From NCBI RefSeq assembly GCF_001029445.1, contig NZ_LDOT01000030.1:1-64000 (forward strand): DNA of 64,000 nt, given 5' to 3'. Positions 63,102 to 64,000 of this stretch are shown here, in pieces. The stretch's first letter is position 1. Each line of letters opens with the position of its first letter. The DNA comes from Photobacterium aquae. GTDB taxonomy: Bacteria; Pseudomonadota; Gammaproteobacteria; Enterobacterales; Vibrionaceae. A model generated the notes under the pieces. It did not search any database. It was not told where the DNA came from and was given only the letters and a program-made list of their open reading frames with translations. Made by a program: the position numbers and the translations under genes.

Positions 63102-64000
63102 TTAAGATAATTTAATCGGTGTTTTTCCGCGCCGTTTAACCCGCACGATTAACCAAGTGGCGATCACGCCGTAGACAACAGTTTGCACCCATAACTGCCC
63201 CCACCAGCCAATAACCTGATTAAACTCGGCCCCCATTTGATTCAACCGCAAAAAGGCATTGATGGCCGGCGTTGATGGCGCCAACTGGGCCAATGCCACG
63301 ATCCCGTCTGGGATCATTTCAACAGGCCAGATGAACCCCGCAGAAAAGACCAATGGCAATGAACTAAGCAGCACAACCACCGTCGCCAACTCCCGCCTTG
63401 GGATCAACTGGCCAACAATCATTCCCAAGAAAATAACCGCCAACAAAAACGGAACGGCGATTAGCACCAAATGATATATCGAGGCCAGGCGGCTAATACC
63501 GTAATACTCGAAGCTAAACCCAAAGTAATACATCAACAGCGGGATATAGATCAGCGTAAAACAGATACCGCGTACCAGCAGAACACGCCATGCCGGATAC
63601 TGCACCCAATACCCCGTATGGCCCGCCCGGTAATACTCCCCTTGGCCGCCACCAAGCAATGCGACGGCAATCAGCAGCGTCTGGTGCAAAATCAACACGA
63701 ATACCGCTGGCACGACATAATTAATGTAACCCATCGTCGGGTTAAACACCGGCTGGGCATTGAGCTTAATCGCAGTATAGTGATCAGCGGCAAGCTCTAG
63801 GTTCTCACCGCCCATTACCATACGGGCAACTTTGGCCTGAGCCCCCATGGTTCCGCCGGCATTGGCCAACCCCTCCACAATCGTACCGTATACCAAGAAA
63901 TACGCGGCATCGCCGGCATAAGCCAGCGTCGGGCTTTTACCCATCAGCAAATCGCGGTTGAAGTGATCAGGAATCAACAAAAGCCCCTGCACCTCACCGG
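63102..64000 (-). CDS. ABC-2 type transporter permease, partial (3' part)
   Basis: The frame stays open to the window edge, so the N-terminus is missing; at least 299 residues are seen, while full members have about 370-380. The visible part is the large extracytoplasmic loop, with NPTMGYINYVVPAVFVLILHQ (in part), then helices with VFLGMIVGQLIPRRELATV and FSAGFIWPVEMIP, typical of the YhhJ/DrrB-like ABC-2 group. Such permeases export drugs, lipids or other small molecules with an HlyD-type and ATPase partner, which would lie beyond the window. Confidence 0.9.
   Translation of the reverse strand, partial: GEVQGLLLIPDHFNRDLLMGKSPTLAYAGDAAYFLVYGTIVEGLANAGGTMGAQAKVARMVMGGENLELAADHYTAIKLNAQPVFNPTMGYINYVVPAVFVLILHQTLLIAVALLGGGQGEYYRAGHTGYWVQYPAWRVLLVRGICFTLIYIPLLMYYFGFSFEYYGISRLASIYHLVLIAVPFLLAVIFLGMIVGQLIPRRELATVVVLLSSLPLVFSAGFIWPVEMIPDGIVALAQLAPSTPAINAFLRLNQMGAEFNQVIGWWGQLWVQTVVYGVIATWLIVRVKRRGKTPIKLS

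Noticed and set aside
1..64000. CRISPR array, rRNA operon or prophage
   Set aside because: No regular spacer-repeat series, rRNA sequence or phage structural genes were seen.

Overview
The window looks like a chromosomal segment of a marine gammaproteobacterium of the Vibrionaceae, probably near Photobacterium, Enterovibrio or Grimontia. This is inferred from protein content: a secDF pair without yajC, a Kef efflux pair, a BCCT carrier, an MSHA/GspG-like pilin, OvoA, AstB, and AaaT- and YdhF-type proteins closest in memory to Vibrio and enteric versions. There are no rRNA genes, intact tRNAs or CRISPR arrays, and no complete insertion sequence. Rho-independent terminators sit between most convergent pairs.

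Layout. 0-4.6 kb: housekeeping genes (YgjV-like membrane protein, orphan type IV pilin-like protein, patatin-like lipase, dCMP deaminase, DJ-1/PfpI protein, glyoxalase I). 4.6-10.3 kb: a minus-strand cluster of an MMPL/RND transporter, a LolA-like periplasmic protein and an outer-membrane barrel, behind a TetR gene, with a 34-bp palindrome upstream of the transporter. These may form a trans-envelope lipid export route. 10.5-17.9 kb: a tightly coupled cellulose operon (lipoprotein, bcsA, bcsB, bcsZ, TPR protein). The lipoprotein is unrecognised, the GH8 protein has Ala where the family has its catalytic Asp, and the TPR protein has no BcsC barrel. 18-20.8 kb: ydhF, a zinc-ribbon protein, small membrane proteins, an acetyltransferase.

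20.8-23.6 kb is AT-rich and decayed: a truncated CatB-like acetyltransferase, a gene broken by a stop and a frameshift, two unrecognised genes that may still be intact, a 161-bp MITE-like inverted-repeat element, and a truncated AAA ATPase. 23.7-25.1 kb: a metal-efflux gene and a marR gene overlapping as an operon, behind two identical palindromic operators. 25.2-36.6 kb: metabolic and transport genes (Ntn-hydrolase, acetyltransferase, BCCT carrier with a long charged tail, FabG-like reductase divergent from LysR, two HSL-type esterases, astB). 36.6-47.1 kb: envelope and repair genes, a second metal transporter, tag, a lipoprotein divergent from an HD hydrolase, metC, and secD-secF. 47.2-53.3 kb: a hydroxyisobutyrate-dehydrogenase-like enzyme, a chain of four overlapping micro-ORFs (two of them 27-residue membrane peptides), nupC, and a Kef K+ efflux pair. 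53.5-64 kb: a protein of seven 20-residue repeats, two acetyltransferases, a small secreted protein behind a perfect CRP palindrome, ovoA, a DUF1289/CWC protein, lipoproteins (HslJ/META type, CreA) and the 3' part of an ABC-2 permease running off the edge.

The strongest candidates for something new are the unusual cellulose operon, the micro-ORF chain, the RND/LolA/barrel cluster with its palindrome, the 20-residue repeat protein, and the unknown gene pair in the decayed island. All functions are read from sequence pattern only; no search was run.
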